DNA from: Fabrea salina
Taxonomy: Eukaryota; Ciliophora; Heterotrichea; Heterotrichida; Fabreidae
Length of the DNA stretch: 64,000 bases
Direction of reading: 5' to 3'
Assembly: GCA_022984795.1 (NCBI GenBank)
Contig: JALIHJ010000009.1
Span: 62,001-126,000, forward strand
Part shown: positions 53,531 to 62,900 of the stretch, piece after piece
Layout of the letters: each line of letters opens with the position of its first letter
Numbering within the stretch: the stretch's first letter is position 1
The notes under the pieces: generated by a model
What the model was told of the DNA's origin: nothing
Databases searched by the model: none
What the model saw: the letters and a program-made list of their open reading frames with translations, nothing else
Program-made: the position numbers and the translations under genes

Positions 53531-54103
53531 ATGGAAGGAGAGCAATTCTCAGTTTCTGATGAGAAAAGTTCTGAAAACAGATACTCAAGAAGGGTAAGAA
53601 GGAAGCCTCAGCCCTTTATTCCAGAACCCAAAAGGCCCAGAAACTACAACCCCGATATTAGTGTGACCGTGAGAATAGAGTCCACAGGTGGGTTTAAAAA
53701 AACAAAAAATAGTCATTCATTTAGTGCTTTCTCTTCTTTCAACGCTAATCAGTTGTTAGCTAAGATTGTGAAAAACCTAGGAATGAACGTCAAACAAAAG
53801 TACATGTACGCTTATTTCGACGAAGCAAAACAAAGTAAGAGTTACTCAGAATGGAAAAGCATCAAAGGGAGCCAGAGGTTCGCGCCTGGAGGCCAGTACA
53901 AAGTCAGAATCATAAAAAAAGCAGAGAAATTTAAAACCACAAAAGACAGGCAAGTTGCTTATAATACTGAAACACCCTCTTTGCCGCCAATTAACTACCA
54001 GCAGTTCCCCCAGCAGTTGCCCCCTTTTATGATGTTTTATTACTACTACCAGTTCTGGACTTATTGGATGAATCAATATTGTGCAGCTGTAAACTACAAA
54101 TAG
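53531..54103 (+). CDS. Hypothetical protein with aromatic C-terminus
   Basis: 190 residues, no family recognised. A basic N-terminus (RRVRRKPQPFIPEPKRPR, about 20-37) could be a nuclear localisation signal. The middle (about 43-130) has alternating beta/alpha character (ISVTVRIESTGG, NQLLAKIVKNLGMNVKQKYM, YKVRIIKK). The last ~25 residues are strikingly aromatic (MMFYYYYQFWTYWMNQY). It sits in a looser region, with 95 bp before and 70 bp after it that hold no gene. ATG context TTTTAAAAATATG. Stop is TAG. Confidence 0.6.
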   Translation: MEGEQFSVSDEKSSENRYSRRVRRKPQPFIPEPKRPRNYNPDISVTVRIESTGGFKKTKNSHSFSAFSSFNANQLLAKIVKNLGMNVKQKYMYAYFDEAKQSKSYSEWKSIKGSQRFAPGGQYKVRIIKKAEKFKTTKDRQVAYNTETPSLPPINYQQFPQQLPPFMMFYYYYQFWTYWMNQYCAAVNYK

Positions 54104-54173
54104 CTTCTGGATCCGCGCTTAATAAAAATGGAAAAGCTTGTAAAAAACGAATAACCATAGGAGAGTCATTATA

Positions 54174-54899
54174 TTAAGAGAAAAGCAAATCAAAAGTGTT
54201 GTCTTTTTGTTTAGGCTGTTCCTCGTTAAAAGTCATCCAGTCCAAGTTTACTCCACTGCGCTTGTTTTCTACTTTAGGCACTTCAAATACACTTTGGCTG
54301 CCGAAGTCAAGTAGGTCTTGGTTTGTTTGGTCTTCTTTATCACTGAGTTCTAAGAAGTCTGAGTCCTGAATTTCTGGGCCTAACTCCAGAAAGTCTTCTT
54401 CAAGTTCCTTTTTAGAGTCAACTTGGAGTAAGTCGTGTTGCGGTGCTTCTAGATTATCTGAGATTGGCCTGGCAGGTTTGGCCTGGGCTAGTTCTTCTTT
54501 CCAGAGTTTGCTGAGTTGGGAACCTTCTTCTTGCTTGCTTGCAGAAGGTGCTGGTTTTGCTCTTCCATACATGCGCTCCCAAATCTTGCGCCCGTATATT
54601 TCATTGAAAGAGTAATTGTCTATTATAATATCTGCGTCAGTTCCGTTGTTTTCAACTGTTATAATATGCTTGTTGTAGAAGAACCTGTGACTAAAGGCTT
54701 CGCCAAAGGGCTTGTAACCCTTGAACTTGAGTTCCTTGTCAAAAAAGACCCTTCTTTTATTTGTCAAAAACGAGCACTCTAGCTCCACTTGGTGGTTCTC
54801 TTCGTCCAGTTCGAACTTCCAAACAAACTGCTTTTTGGAGCTTTTGAAAGTTGCTCCAATTCCGTCGATGAAAACGTTCAGAGGCTTGAAAAATTCCAT
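54174..54899 (-). CDS. FAIM-like beta domain with clathrin-type DLL motifs
   Basis: 241 residues from the ATG at 54899; the longer upstream frame overlaps NAA15 and is rejected. The N-terminal ~105 residues (FVWKFELDEENHQVELECSF, KRRVFFDKELKFKGY, HRFFYNKHIITVENNG, ADIIIDNYSFNEIYGRK) resemble the beta-sandwich of FAIM-type proteins. The C-terminal half is acidic and disordered and has three DLL sites (HDLLQVD, DLLDFGS, FDLLFS), the short motif read by clathrin heavy chain and adaptors. An endocytic accessory role is inferred. The start is 10 bp from NAA15. Confidence 0.65.
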   Translation of the reverse strand: MEFFKPLNVFIDGIGATFKSSKKQFVWKFELDEENHQVELECSFLTNKRRVFFDKELKFKGYKPFGEAFSHRFFYNKHIITVENNGTDADIIIDNYSFNEIYGRKIWERMYGRAKPAPSASKQEEGSQLSKLWKEELAQAKPARPISDNLEAPQHDLLQVDSKKELEEDFLELGPEIQDSDFLELSDKEDQTNQDLLDFGSQSVFEVPKVENKRSGVNLDWMTFNEEQPKQKDNTFDLLFS

Positions 54900-54909
54900 T
54901 TTAGAATTA

Positions 54910-56880
54910 ATGGAAGCTTTTCGATCAGCGTCAGCCACTTTGCCTTCAAAAGAAGCAGGCCAAATCCGCCAAGCTTTGCGCCAGGCAGAAGCTAAGCAGT
55001 TCACAAAAGCACTAAAAATAATAGACAAAGTGCTGGAAAAATGCCCAGACGACGGAGAGACCCTTGCACTCAAAGCAGCTATGCTGAACACGGTTGGAAG
55101 GCTGGAAGAAGCTAGAGGAATTGCTAAGAAGGGCCTCATGAAGAACCTCAAGAGTCCTTTGTGCTGGCACTCTCTAAGCATGATCTATAACGCTGACCGC
55201 AATTATTCTGAAGCTTACAAAGCTTCCCAAAAAGCTAACGATTTAGGAGAAGACAACCCCACAATCAAAAGGAACTTGAGTCTTTTGCAGCTGCAAATGA
55301 GGGACTACACTGCTTTTAGGAATTCCAGACAAGTCATTTTAACAAATAACCCCACTGTGTTTGTGAACTGGGTTTCTTTTATAGTAGGCGAGTATCTTTG
55401 CAACAACTTAGAAAAGGCTTGTCAGGTCATAGACTCCTTTTTGAGGTCTATGGAGCAGCACTTAACTAAGAACGAAATCTCTGAAGTAGTTCTATTTAAA
55501 GCTAAGATTCTAGAAGAGATGAAGGAGTTTCCAAGGATGAAGAACTGGCTGGAAGAGATGAAGCCTAAAGTCTTAGACTCCATTAAGTGGAAAGAAGCTT
55601 ATGCAAGAGCTTTGTTGAGTTTAAGTGAAAAGTCCGAAGCTGAAGAAGTCATCAAGGAACTCCTGGACATCAATATTGAAAACACTAGGTACCACTTGCT
55701 TCTTCAAGAGTGCTTAAGTATCAAAACTGACGACCAACTCCACCAGTACTACTTAGACCTTCAACAAAAGTACCCCAAGTCTACTTTGGCCTTTAGAGCT
55801 GAGCTGGACCTAGAAACTAACAACTTTGCAAGTTCATTTGACAACTACTTAAAGACCCGGCTTATAAAAGGCATTCCATCTGTATTTTCAGACATAAAGC
55901 CACTTCTTAAGAACCCAGAAAAATCAACAGTAATTCAAAACTTAACTTCAGCCCACCTGGACTCACTCAGAAACAACTCAGCCTTTTTAGCAGTAACTGA
56001 CTACCAAAGCCTAACTGGGGGGCCCTCAGAAACCAAAGAGCAGCCCCAGGTGTTATTGTGGGCTTTGCTTTTTGCAAGTAAACTTCACAACAGCCTTAAG
56101 AACTATGACTTAGCCCTGCAACTCGCAGAAGAAGGAATTGAACACACTCCTACAGTGCCTGACCTTTACCTTTCAAAAGCTTCAGTTCTCAAGAAAACAA
56201 ACAAAGTTGCACAGGCTACTGAATTCACAGAAGAAGCCAGGAAACTAGATCTGAACGACAGGTACTTAAACAACAAGCATGCAAAATACCTACTGAAAAA
56301 CAACCAAGTAACTGAAGCTGAAGAAATAATGGGTCTCTTCAGCAGAGAAAGAGGAGTACTCAACATGCACGAAATGCAGAGTATGTGGTACGAACTAGCC
56401 GTTGCAGAAGCCTATGAACGCCTTGGAAACTACTCCAAAGCTGTTGAGGAGTTTGAGTATGTAGAAAAACACTTCAGAGACATGTACGACGACCAGTGCG
56501 ACTTCCATTTTTATTGCATGAGGAAAATGAACCTAAACAGCTACATAGAGTTTCTGGAGTTCGAAAACAAAATATTTTCAAACGAAAAGTTACTGAGGGC
56601 TGGAAAAGGACTCATAAGGTGCTACAAGGCGGACGAGTCTAGCTTTTCTTTGGAAAAGGCTTTTGGGATTGCTAAGCTGCTTACTAAGTACCACTCCTCA
56701 GACACAGAACTGAACAGGTTGATTTTCCCGATTTTCATGAAAAAACAAAAGTACCTCCAAGCTTTGAGGTGCGCTCACAGACTAGACTCACAAGAACTCA
56801 AAGAAGAACTCCAAAAAGAAGTCCAAAACAAAACTCTAGGCAACGTGCAAGCTCAAATCCTACAAAAGTTCCTTTCTTAA
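54910..56880 (+). CDS. NAA15: NatA N-acetyltransferase auxiliary subunit (NAA15), TPR protein
   Basis: 656 residues from the ATG at 54910. TPR solenoid throughout, with signatures of NAA15: LPSKEAGQIRQALRQAEAKQF, DDGETLALKAAMLNTVGRLEEA, GLMKNLKSPLCWHSLSMIYN, DNPTIKRNLSLLQLQMRDYTAF (animal: LRDLSLLQIQMRDLEGY). Later blocks VPDLYLSKASVLKKTNK, ARKLDLNDRYLNNKHAKYLL and MQSMWYELAVAEAYERLGNY match the conserved region around the NAA10 site. It anchors the catalytic NAA10 to the ribosome for N-terminal acetylation. Shorter than human NAA15 (866 residues). Confidence 0.92.
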   Translation: MEAFRSASATLPSKEAGQIRQALRQAEAKQFTKALKIIDKVLEKCPDDGETLALKAAMLNTVGRLEEARGIAKKGLMKNLKSPLCWHSLSMIYNADRNYSEAYKASQKANDLGEDNPTIKRNLSLLQLQMRDYTAFRNSRQVILTNNPTVFVNWVSFIVGEYLCNNLEKACQVIDSFLRSMEQHLTKNEISEVVLFKAKILEEMKEFPRMKNWLEEMKPKVLDSIKWKEAYARALLSLSEKSEAEEVIKELLDINIENTRYHLLLQECLSIKTDDQLHQYYLDLQQKYPKSTLAFRAELDLETNNFASSFDNYLKTRLIKGIPSVFSDIKPLLKNPEKSTVIQNLTSAHLDSLRNNSAFLAVTDYQSLTGGPSETKEQPQVLLWALLFASKLHNSLKNYDLALQLAEEGIEHTPTVPDLYLSKASVLKKTNKVAQATEFTEEARKLDLNDRYLNNKHAKYLLKNNQVTEAEEIMGLFSRERGVLNMHEMQSMWYELAVAEAYERLGNYSKAVEEFEYVEKHFRDMYDDQCDFHFYCMRKMNLNSYIEFLEFENKIFSNEKLLRAGKGLIRCYKADESSFSLEKAFGIAKLLTKYHSSDTELNRLIFPIFMKKQKYLQALRCAHRLDSQELKEELQKEVQNKTLGNVQAQILQKFLS

Positions 56881-56887
56881 CTTACAC

Positions 56888-57547
56888 CTAACAAACATCC
56901 CACCCTCTGTTTTCTTGACCTCTGGCTCCTAGGGCCTGTTCTAAGTGGACTCTAAGTGCGTAGCTGTTCATTTTCTCTTGGTTTAATTCTTCTCTAAGTT
57001 GTTTGTTTTCTTCTTCTTTTTTCGAAGCTTCAGTTGCGTGGTCTTTGAGCTTCAGAATTGCTTTTTTGAGCAAGGCCGAGTCCCCTAAAACCTGCTCAAG
57101 TCTGGTTTTGAGCATTTGCACTTCTTGTCTCAGTTCGGAGTTTTCAAGTGCTAGGTCAGTGTTTGTTTTGTTAAGAGTTTCTTGTTGGAAAGTGCGGAAT
57201 GCGTGTTCAGCAACTTGGATGGCTTCTTCAGTTGTGTGGACTGAACGAAAGCGGGTCACTAGTTCTTGCGCGTAGCGCGAAGGGGCGTCAGAACTGAGAG
57301 AAAGGTTGTTGAGCAGCCTTATGGACTCCTCTAGGTTGTTCTCAGTGCTGGAAAGTACTTGGTTTAGCTGGTTAGGTTCCATAGTCGGGAAGAGTAGGGA
57401 TAGCTTGTGAAGGTTTCTATGAAAGTCAAAGAAACACTGAGTGGGGGGTATGCTGCAGGGTGTTGGGCGGGTCTTCTTTTCGATAGAAGGTGGCTTTTCT
57501 TCTTCATATGCGTCGAAGATGGAGCGTTTGCCTAATGCTAGAGCCAT
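56888..57547 (-). CDS. CUE-like domain and coiled-coil protein
   Basis: 219 residues. LHKLSLLFPTMEPNQLNQVL plus ENNLEESIRLLNNLS (about 46-83) fits a CUE ubiquitin-binding domain (MFP followed by helix 3 with a dileucine-type end). The C-terminal ~100 residues are a coiled coil (SELRQEVQMLKTRLEQVL, KKEEENKQLREELNQEK). Similar CUE plus coiled-coil proteins of unknown role occur in plants. The basic-proline N-terminus (KRSIFDAYEEEKPP) is unstructured. Stop is TAG. Confidence 0.75.
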   Translation of the reverse strand: MALALGKRSIFDAYEEEKPPSIEKKTRPTPCSIPPTQCFFDFHRNLHKLSLLFPTMEPNQLNQVLSSTENNLEESIRLLNNLSLSSDAPSRYAQELVTRFRSVHTTEEAIQVAEHAFRTFQQETLNKTNTDLALENSELRQEVQMLKTRLEQVLGDSALLKKAILKLKDHATEASKKEEENKQLREELNQEKMNSYALRVHLEQALGARGQENRGWDVC

Positions 57548-57633
57548 GCTACAGATTATAATTGATTTTTTACCGCCTATCTAATATTAGTCTTAGCTCA
57601 GATCTTTAGTGTTTAAGTGTTAAAAGTATTGCA
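57548..57633. promoter_or_regulatory. Divergent intergenic region, CUE protein / potassium channel
   Basis: 86 bp between the two start codons; AT-rich. No specific site identified. Confidence 0.3.
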
Positions 57634-59547
57634 ATGGATCCTAATTCGGTCAGAAGGAGCAGAAGTTTTATTGCTGCTGAGCAAAATCAAGATTCCAGCA
57701 GAAAGGAGGTTCTGAGTAAGAAGTTCAGGAGGATGTCTTTGAAGTTGCATAGTAGTAAGTTGAAGCCTTACCTGTCTTCAATAGAGTTTTCTCCTCTGCA
57801 AAATTCACTTCCACCTGAAAGAGTCAAGGACGAAGTTCTGCTTTTCGGAACTTCTTGGAAGTCAGAGGGCATAGTTCAGAAAGAAACCATTAACGACCAA
57901 GTCAACTTTGAAAACGAGGTCATTGAACAAAGGTACATTTCGTCTCAAAAAGAAATTCCTTGGTACGTTTTTAACTACAAAGGAAAGTTCAGGCACTCTT
58001 GGAACTTGTTAATTATTTTGCTGCTTCTGTACACTGCAACAGTAACTCCTTATAGCATTGCTTTTGTTGAAACTGAGTACTGGGATTTCCTTACAGTCTT
58101 TGACTTAATAGTGGACTTGGTGTTTTTAGCTGACTTGGTTCTTAACTTTTTTACTTCATATGAAAAAGCAGGCAGGCAAGTCACTGACTTGAAAAGAATT
58201 GCTAAGAAGTACCTAAAAGGGTGGTTTGCGGTAGACCTGATTTCAGGAGTGCCTTATACTTTGCTAGGATACTACTTGGAAAAAGAAACTGACTTTAAGG
58301 ATGCAAGTACTCTTAGCAGACTAGTTAAAGTTCAGAGAATTTACAAGTTACTTAGAATTTTCAAACTGATAAAGATAGTGAAGGACTACTCTAAGTTTAG
58401 CATTTTGGACCACATCCAGGAAATGTTTCACTTCCACACCAGAACTTATAATTTCATTAAGCTTATTTTGACAGTAGCTTTTTTTGTCCACTTGCTGGGG
58501 TGCCTGTGGGTAGCTATAGCCAAGACTGAGAATTACAGTCCCCAAACCTGGGTGGTGCGTTATGGCTTTGCTGACAAAGAAAAAGGAACTTTATACTTAG
58601 GAGCAATTTACTGGGCACTCACAACCATGACTACAGTGGGCTACGGAGACATTTCTCCCGAAACTAACGCTGAAATGATTTATTCAATGGTAGCTATGCT
58701 GGCAGGAGTAGGATTTTACTCCTATACGATAGGTTCTTTTACTTCTTTTTTAAGCGACTTGAAGTCTCGGGAAAGGGAAGTCAACTCTAAAATAGCAGCT
58801 GTGAATGCATTTGCTAAAGAAACAGGACTACCCAAAGAAATCAAAGCCAAAATCAGACAGTCCATTAAGTACAACGAAGAAAAGTCAATCATCAACAGAG
58901 GAAGCATTGACTCCATTCTAAGTGAGCTGCCGAGAGACCTGAGATACGACATAGCTTTGAACATGTACGAAAAAGCTGCTGAAAGTATAATTTTTTTCAA
59001 AGGAACTGATCAGGCTTTTATAGTAAGTGCTATGTCTCTTCTCAAGCCTTTGATGATCCACGAAGGAAAGTTTGTTTACTTAAAAGACCACTTTGCTGAC
59101 GAAGTTTACTTAATTACAAAAGGAAGAGTCAACTTAGTGCTAAGTGAACAGTTGTACGTGTACAGAACCTACGTAGTTAAGTCTTACTTTGGCGAAATCG
59201 AAATAATTTTTAGCAGTCGCAGAAAAGACAACGTAGTTACAGCTGTGGACACTGAGTTTTTGACTCTAAAAAAGAAACAGTTCAACTACTTACTTTCGGA
59301 GTTTCCAACTGAGTCTCAAAAGTTCGAGAAACTAGCCCAAGAAAGGGCACTTAAAAACGAACAAGCTAAACAAGAACTAATTCAAAGGTTCAACATTCCT
59401 TTTGAAGTTAGCAATCAAGAAGAGTCCAAAGTAGCTAAGGAACCTCCAGAAAACCACTTCACAAAAATCAAAAAAGTCCACAAAAAGGTTCAAAACTTAG
59501 AAACTAAACTTAGGAAGTTAATTAACCTAATGGAGTCTAAAAGTTAG
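57634..59547 (+). CDS. Voltage-gated-type K+ channel with cyclic-nucleotide-binding domain (CNG/HCN/EAG superfamily)
   Basis: 637 residues. Six transmembrane segments: S1 about 130 (SWNLLIILLLLYTATVTPY), S2 with DLIVDLVFLADLVLNFFTSY, S4-like region RLVKVQRIYKLLRIFKLIKI, S5 and S6. The pore is WALTTMTTVGYGDISPE, with filter GYGD at 336-339, so it is K+-selective. A C-linker and a CNBD follow (about 455-570: FIVSAMSLLKPLMIHEGKFV, YLITKGRVNLVL, YFGEIEII). The phosphate-binding FGE is kept but the usual R-A-A-x after it reads IIFSSRR, so cAMP/cGMP binding is uncertain. Ciliates have many such channels controlling membrane potential. Stop is TAG. Confidence 0.93.
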   Translation: MDPNSVRRSRSFIAAEQNQDSSRKEVLSKKFRRMSLKLHSSKLKPYLSSIEFSPLQNSLPPERVKDEVLLFGTSWKSEGIVQKETINDQVNFENEVIEQRYISSQKEIPWYVFNYKGKFRHSWNLLIILLLLYTATVTPYSIAFVETEYWDFLTVFDLIVDLVFLADLVLNFFTSYEKAGRQVTDLKRIAKKYLKGWFAVDLISGVPYTLLGYYLEKETDFKDASTLSRLVKVQRIYKLLRIFKLIKIVKDYSKFSILDHIQEMFHFHTRTYNFIKLILTVAFFVHLLGCLWVAIAKTENYSPQTWVVRYGFADKEKGTLYLGAIYWALTTMTTVGYGDISPETNAEMIYSMVAMLAGVGFYSYTIGSFTSFLSDLKSREREVNSKIAAVNAFAKETGLPKEIKAKIRQSIKYNEEKSIINRGSIDSILSELPRDLRYDIALNMYEKAAESIIFFKGTDQAFIVSAMSLLKPLMIHEGKFVYLKDHFADEVYLITKGRVNLVLSEQLYVYRTYVVKSYFGEIEIIFSSRRKDNVVTAVDTEFLTLKKKQFNYLLSEFPTESQKFEKLAQERALKNEQAKQELIQRFNIPFEVSNQEESKVAKEPPENHFTKIKKVHKKVQNLETKLRKLINLMESKS

Positions 59548-59967
59548 TTACTCAATTTTGGGTGTTTGGGCTTCTTCAGCTTCGATTCTTTCAATGTCTT
59601 CTTTGGTTAAGTCCATTTGGGAGTGGTACTTTTTGTACATCTTGTTCCATAGTCTGTACTTCCACCACAGCCCAGTTGCTGTAAACACTTCTGAACACAC
59701 CAAAAACCCTGCTGCGTAGCCAGGAAGTTGGAACACGTAAGGCAACTCATTGAAGCTAGGGTAAACTACTGAGTAAGGCACAGCAAGTGCACACAGTGCT
59801 GCACCTGGAACAGCTGCAATTGAAACAAATAGTTTGTTGAGGTTATTTGCCCGGATGATCTTTTGAGTGTCTTTGGGCTCAAAACACCTCATGTAAGTAG
59901 TTAAGAACTTCTCTAGTCGGTTTCTGTTTTTGATAGATTTTTGCGTGTAGAGTAAACGGGGCTTCAT
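59548..59967 (-). CDS. Small two-pass membrane protein, probably mitochondrial
   Basis: 139 residues from the ATG at 59967. The basic N-terminus (MKPRLLYTQKSIKNRNRLEK) is followed by two hydrophobic segments (about 46-66, KLFVSIAAVPGAALCALAVPY, and 80-98, GYAAGFLVCSEVFTATGLWW) and an acidic tail with KEDIERIEAEE. No family recognised; it could be mitochondrial inner membrane. The start is placed here because the frame upstream would run into the divergent DNA-PKcs gene, which begins 4 bp away. The stop abuts that of the potassium channel. Confidence 0.65.
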   Translation of the reverse strand: MKPRLLYTQKSIKNRNRLEKFLTTYMRCFEPKDTQKIIRANNLNKLFVSIAAVPGAALCALAVPYSVVYPSFNELPYVFQLPGYAAGFLVCSEVFTATGLWWKYRLWNKMYKKYHSQMDLTKEDIERIEAEEAQTPKIE

Positions 59968-59971
59968 AATT

Positions 59972-62900
59972 ATGGAAAGACGCGTGGACGAACTGTTGAA
60001 TGCTTTACACTCGTTAGCCTTTACTGACTCTGAAAGCATCATTGCAGAGCTTAAGAACTTAGTTTTGAGGCCTTCACTTTCAGCTACGCAAATAGCTTTC
60101 TGCTCTACCAAACTTCTGAATTCTGACGTTTCCCTGTTGAACTTCATCTCTAAGTTCCGCACTCACCAAGACCGACTCATTTGGAAAACCATTTCCAACG
60201 CCCTTAACTTAGTTTCAGAGTACGTCAAGGTAAGGTCTTCTTACATGGGTGAGTACTTACACGACATAAAAGAAACGTGCATGCAGTTGCTGGCCCCTAG
60301 CACCAAGTCTAATATGGTCAAAGAGGCTGCACTAAGACCCCTCATTAAGCTCCTAGAAGACTTTAACCCTTCACGTCTCAAAAGCACACTCGAACCTGAA
60401 AACCTGTTTGGAGTTTTACTAGACAACAAAATAAGGTTTGAAGAAAAAACAATGGGAAGTATTCTGAAAGGGGCTATTTACAGCATGCTTGGACTCCTAG
60501 TTTCTTACTTTGAAACTGAATTAGAACCTAGAATTCCTGAGTTGCAAGAACTACTCTACGCTAAATTCAAACAAGAAACTAAAAAGAAAGACTCCGAAAG
60601 AACTATAGCTGGCTTGCTCAAAGGATTAGGGTTTGCCTTAAAAGCTTTTAACTACACAGAAAACCAACTAGAAGAGTGGTTCAACTACATAAGCACCCTA
60701 ATTGTTCCTTTGTCAGAAAGCAACTATGTTGTTCCCAAAGCAGCACTCAAAGCCCTTAGCATGAACACTGGAATCTTTGCAGAGCACACTGTCAGGAATG
60801 CAAGCACTCTTTTCACTAACTTGTTCAAGTTAGTCCAGCAAGGTCCTCCTAGTATGAAATTCTTGGCGCAAGAAGCCCTTGAAGGGGTGCTTTTAGTGCT
60901 GGCTGAGTCCCTTTCATCCCAGTTCCCTGAGCACTTAAGATCCTTTCAGTACATAATTGCTGTGCTTGAGAAACAACTCCACACTCCTGAGTCCGGAACT
61001 TTAGTTCCGTGTATCGTAAGGTCTATTGGAGTGTTTTCCTTGGCTATTTTGGAGTTCAAAGGAGAAGACTTCCTTAAAATGTGTTTGGAAAGAATTGTGA
61101 CTTTAAGCAGTCAGTACCTAACTGCAGAAGAAGACGAAGCTGACTTCAAGTCACTTATAATGCGCCAGAAGCACATAGTGTCTTTTATAGCTTCCTACTC
61201 AGACATTGCCAGGGCACTTCCAGTGATTCCAGAACAGGCACTTTTGCACTTCTCAAGCGTGGCCTTAGAAATCTTCAGAAAGAACATGACTATTTACAGA
61301 AAGTACAGGTTTATGATTTACAACTCACTTGCGCAGCTCTTAGCTTCGCTTTACACTAAGTTTGACCAGTTCTTGCCCTGGATTCGATTGTTTTGCAACA
61401 AAGCAATGCAAGAAGTTTTAAGCACTTCGGAAACAGAGGACTCCAGTCAAAAGATACTTATGGCTAATAAGCTTTGGAGAGGCATACTCAAGATGGAGTG
61501 CTTAACTGAGGGGTTGATCCAGGTAGTTATTGACGAGATTGGAAGGTTCTACTTAGTTATGCTTCAGAACTTAGACCTCAGGTACTCTTTTTCCGGCCAA
61601 GAAGTTGTGCCCAACAACCCTTATGACCAAAAACTTTTGTTCGAAGCTACTGAGTTCGCTAAGAAGTTTTTAAAGGGCTTCAAAGAAAACTTCAGTGCTT
61701 GGATTGTGCCTATTGCTTCTGAACTAAGCCAAAAGGCCCAGGACTTGCCTATGGTTGAGTCCTTCTACAAACTTTTAGGTGTGGTTCTGAAAATAAGTGA
61801 CTCTGTGGTAGGCGATCAAGTAACTAAAAGGTTCTTTACTCAGCTTTTGAAACAACTTATGAAAAGAATGGAGTCTTTTTACGGAGTCCTTTTAATAAGT
61901 AGTTTGGAAGCTTGTCTGTCAGCACCCATTTCAATAGTGTACTCCTCTGAAGAAAACAACCTGAACTTGTGGGTGCCAGTTATTCAAAAAGCACTTTGTT
62001 TGGGGTTTTCTCACTTGCCTTTAGCCCACATGACTCTTAACACCTTGAATTCTTGGACTGAAGAGATTCCTATGGAGGAACTCCAAAAATACTTACCTGA
62101 ACTCTTGCCTGAACTGTCTCCTTACTTAAGCATCGATAAGGTTTCTCAAGAACTCCAAGGAGAACCTGATCAAGTGTTGCAAGACCGTAAAAAAAGAAAA
62201 ACCGTAGCTTACAGAGTAGTTAAGTTCTTAGGGTCTCTGGGAGGAATGGCCCACTACATTGTGGGAACTAAAAACAAAGACTTGAACTTGTCTTGGGACA
62301 CTGAACCCAGAGTTAAGGTTGCTTTGCCATTGCATACTTCTAAGTTCGACACTTACTTGGATCCACTTATTCCTAGAATCTTGTACTTGGCTGAACACTC
62401 CACTCACAGAAGAATTAGGGTGGTAGCTTGTGAGTTGCTGCACTCCTTGATACTGTTTATGATAGGCAACAATGCCCAAGCTGGCCGGAAAAGAGACTCC
62501 ATGCCCTTCTCCAAAATTTACCAAAAACTATTTCCAGGAATTTACAGACTTGCAGCTGAAGTAGAACCTGTAGTCCAGCAGGTTTTTGAACCCCTGGGAA
62601 AACAACTTGTAAGGTGGTTTGCAAGGTCTAGAGGTGCTGAACACCCTGAAACAGTTGCTTTGTTAGATGCCCTTATGCAAGGTCTGTGTGAAGAGTCCAA
62701 CGCAGCTTTAAGGAAGATGTCAGCTTCGTGCATTGCAGAGTTTGCTAAAGAAGTTTTAAGCCAACCCCAAGTAGTGCAGCACTTTAAGTCGATTCTAAGA
62801 AGAATTGAAACCTTTGCAAACCATCCACACACTCACAAGAGAATGGGAGCTGTAGCTTGCATCAGAGAAATACTACATAGTTTAAGCTTAAACCAAGAAC

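Noticed and set aside
54900-55181. N-terminal extension of the FAIM-like protein
   Set aside because: It lies antisense to the conserved start of NAA15, and an ATG at 54899 with an A/T leader is a better start.
59968-60162. Longer N-terminus for the small membrane protein at 59548
   Set aside because: It would overlap the start of DNA-PKcs antisense; the ATG at 59967 gives a normal basic N-terminus.
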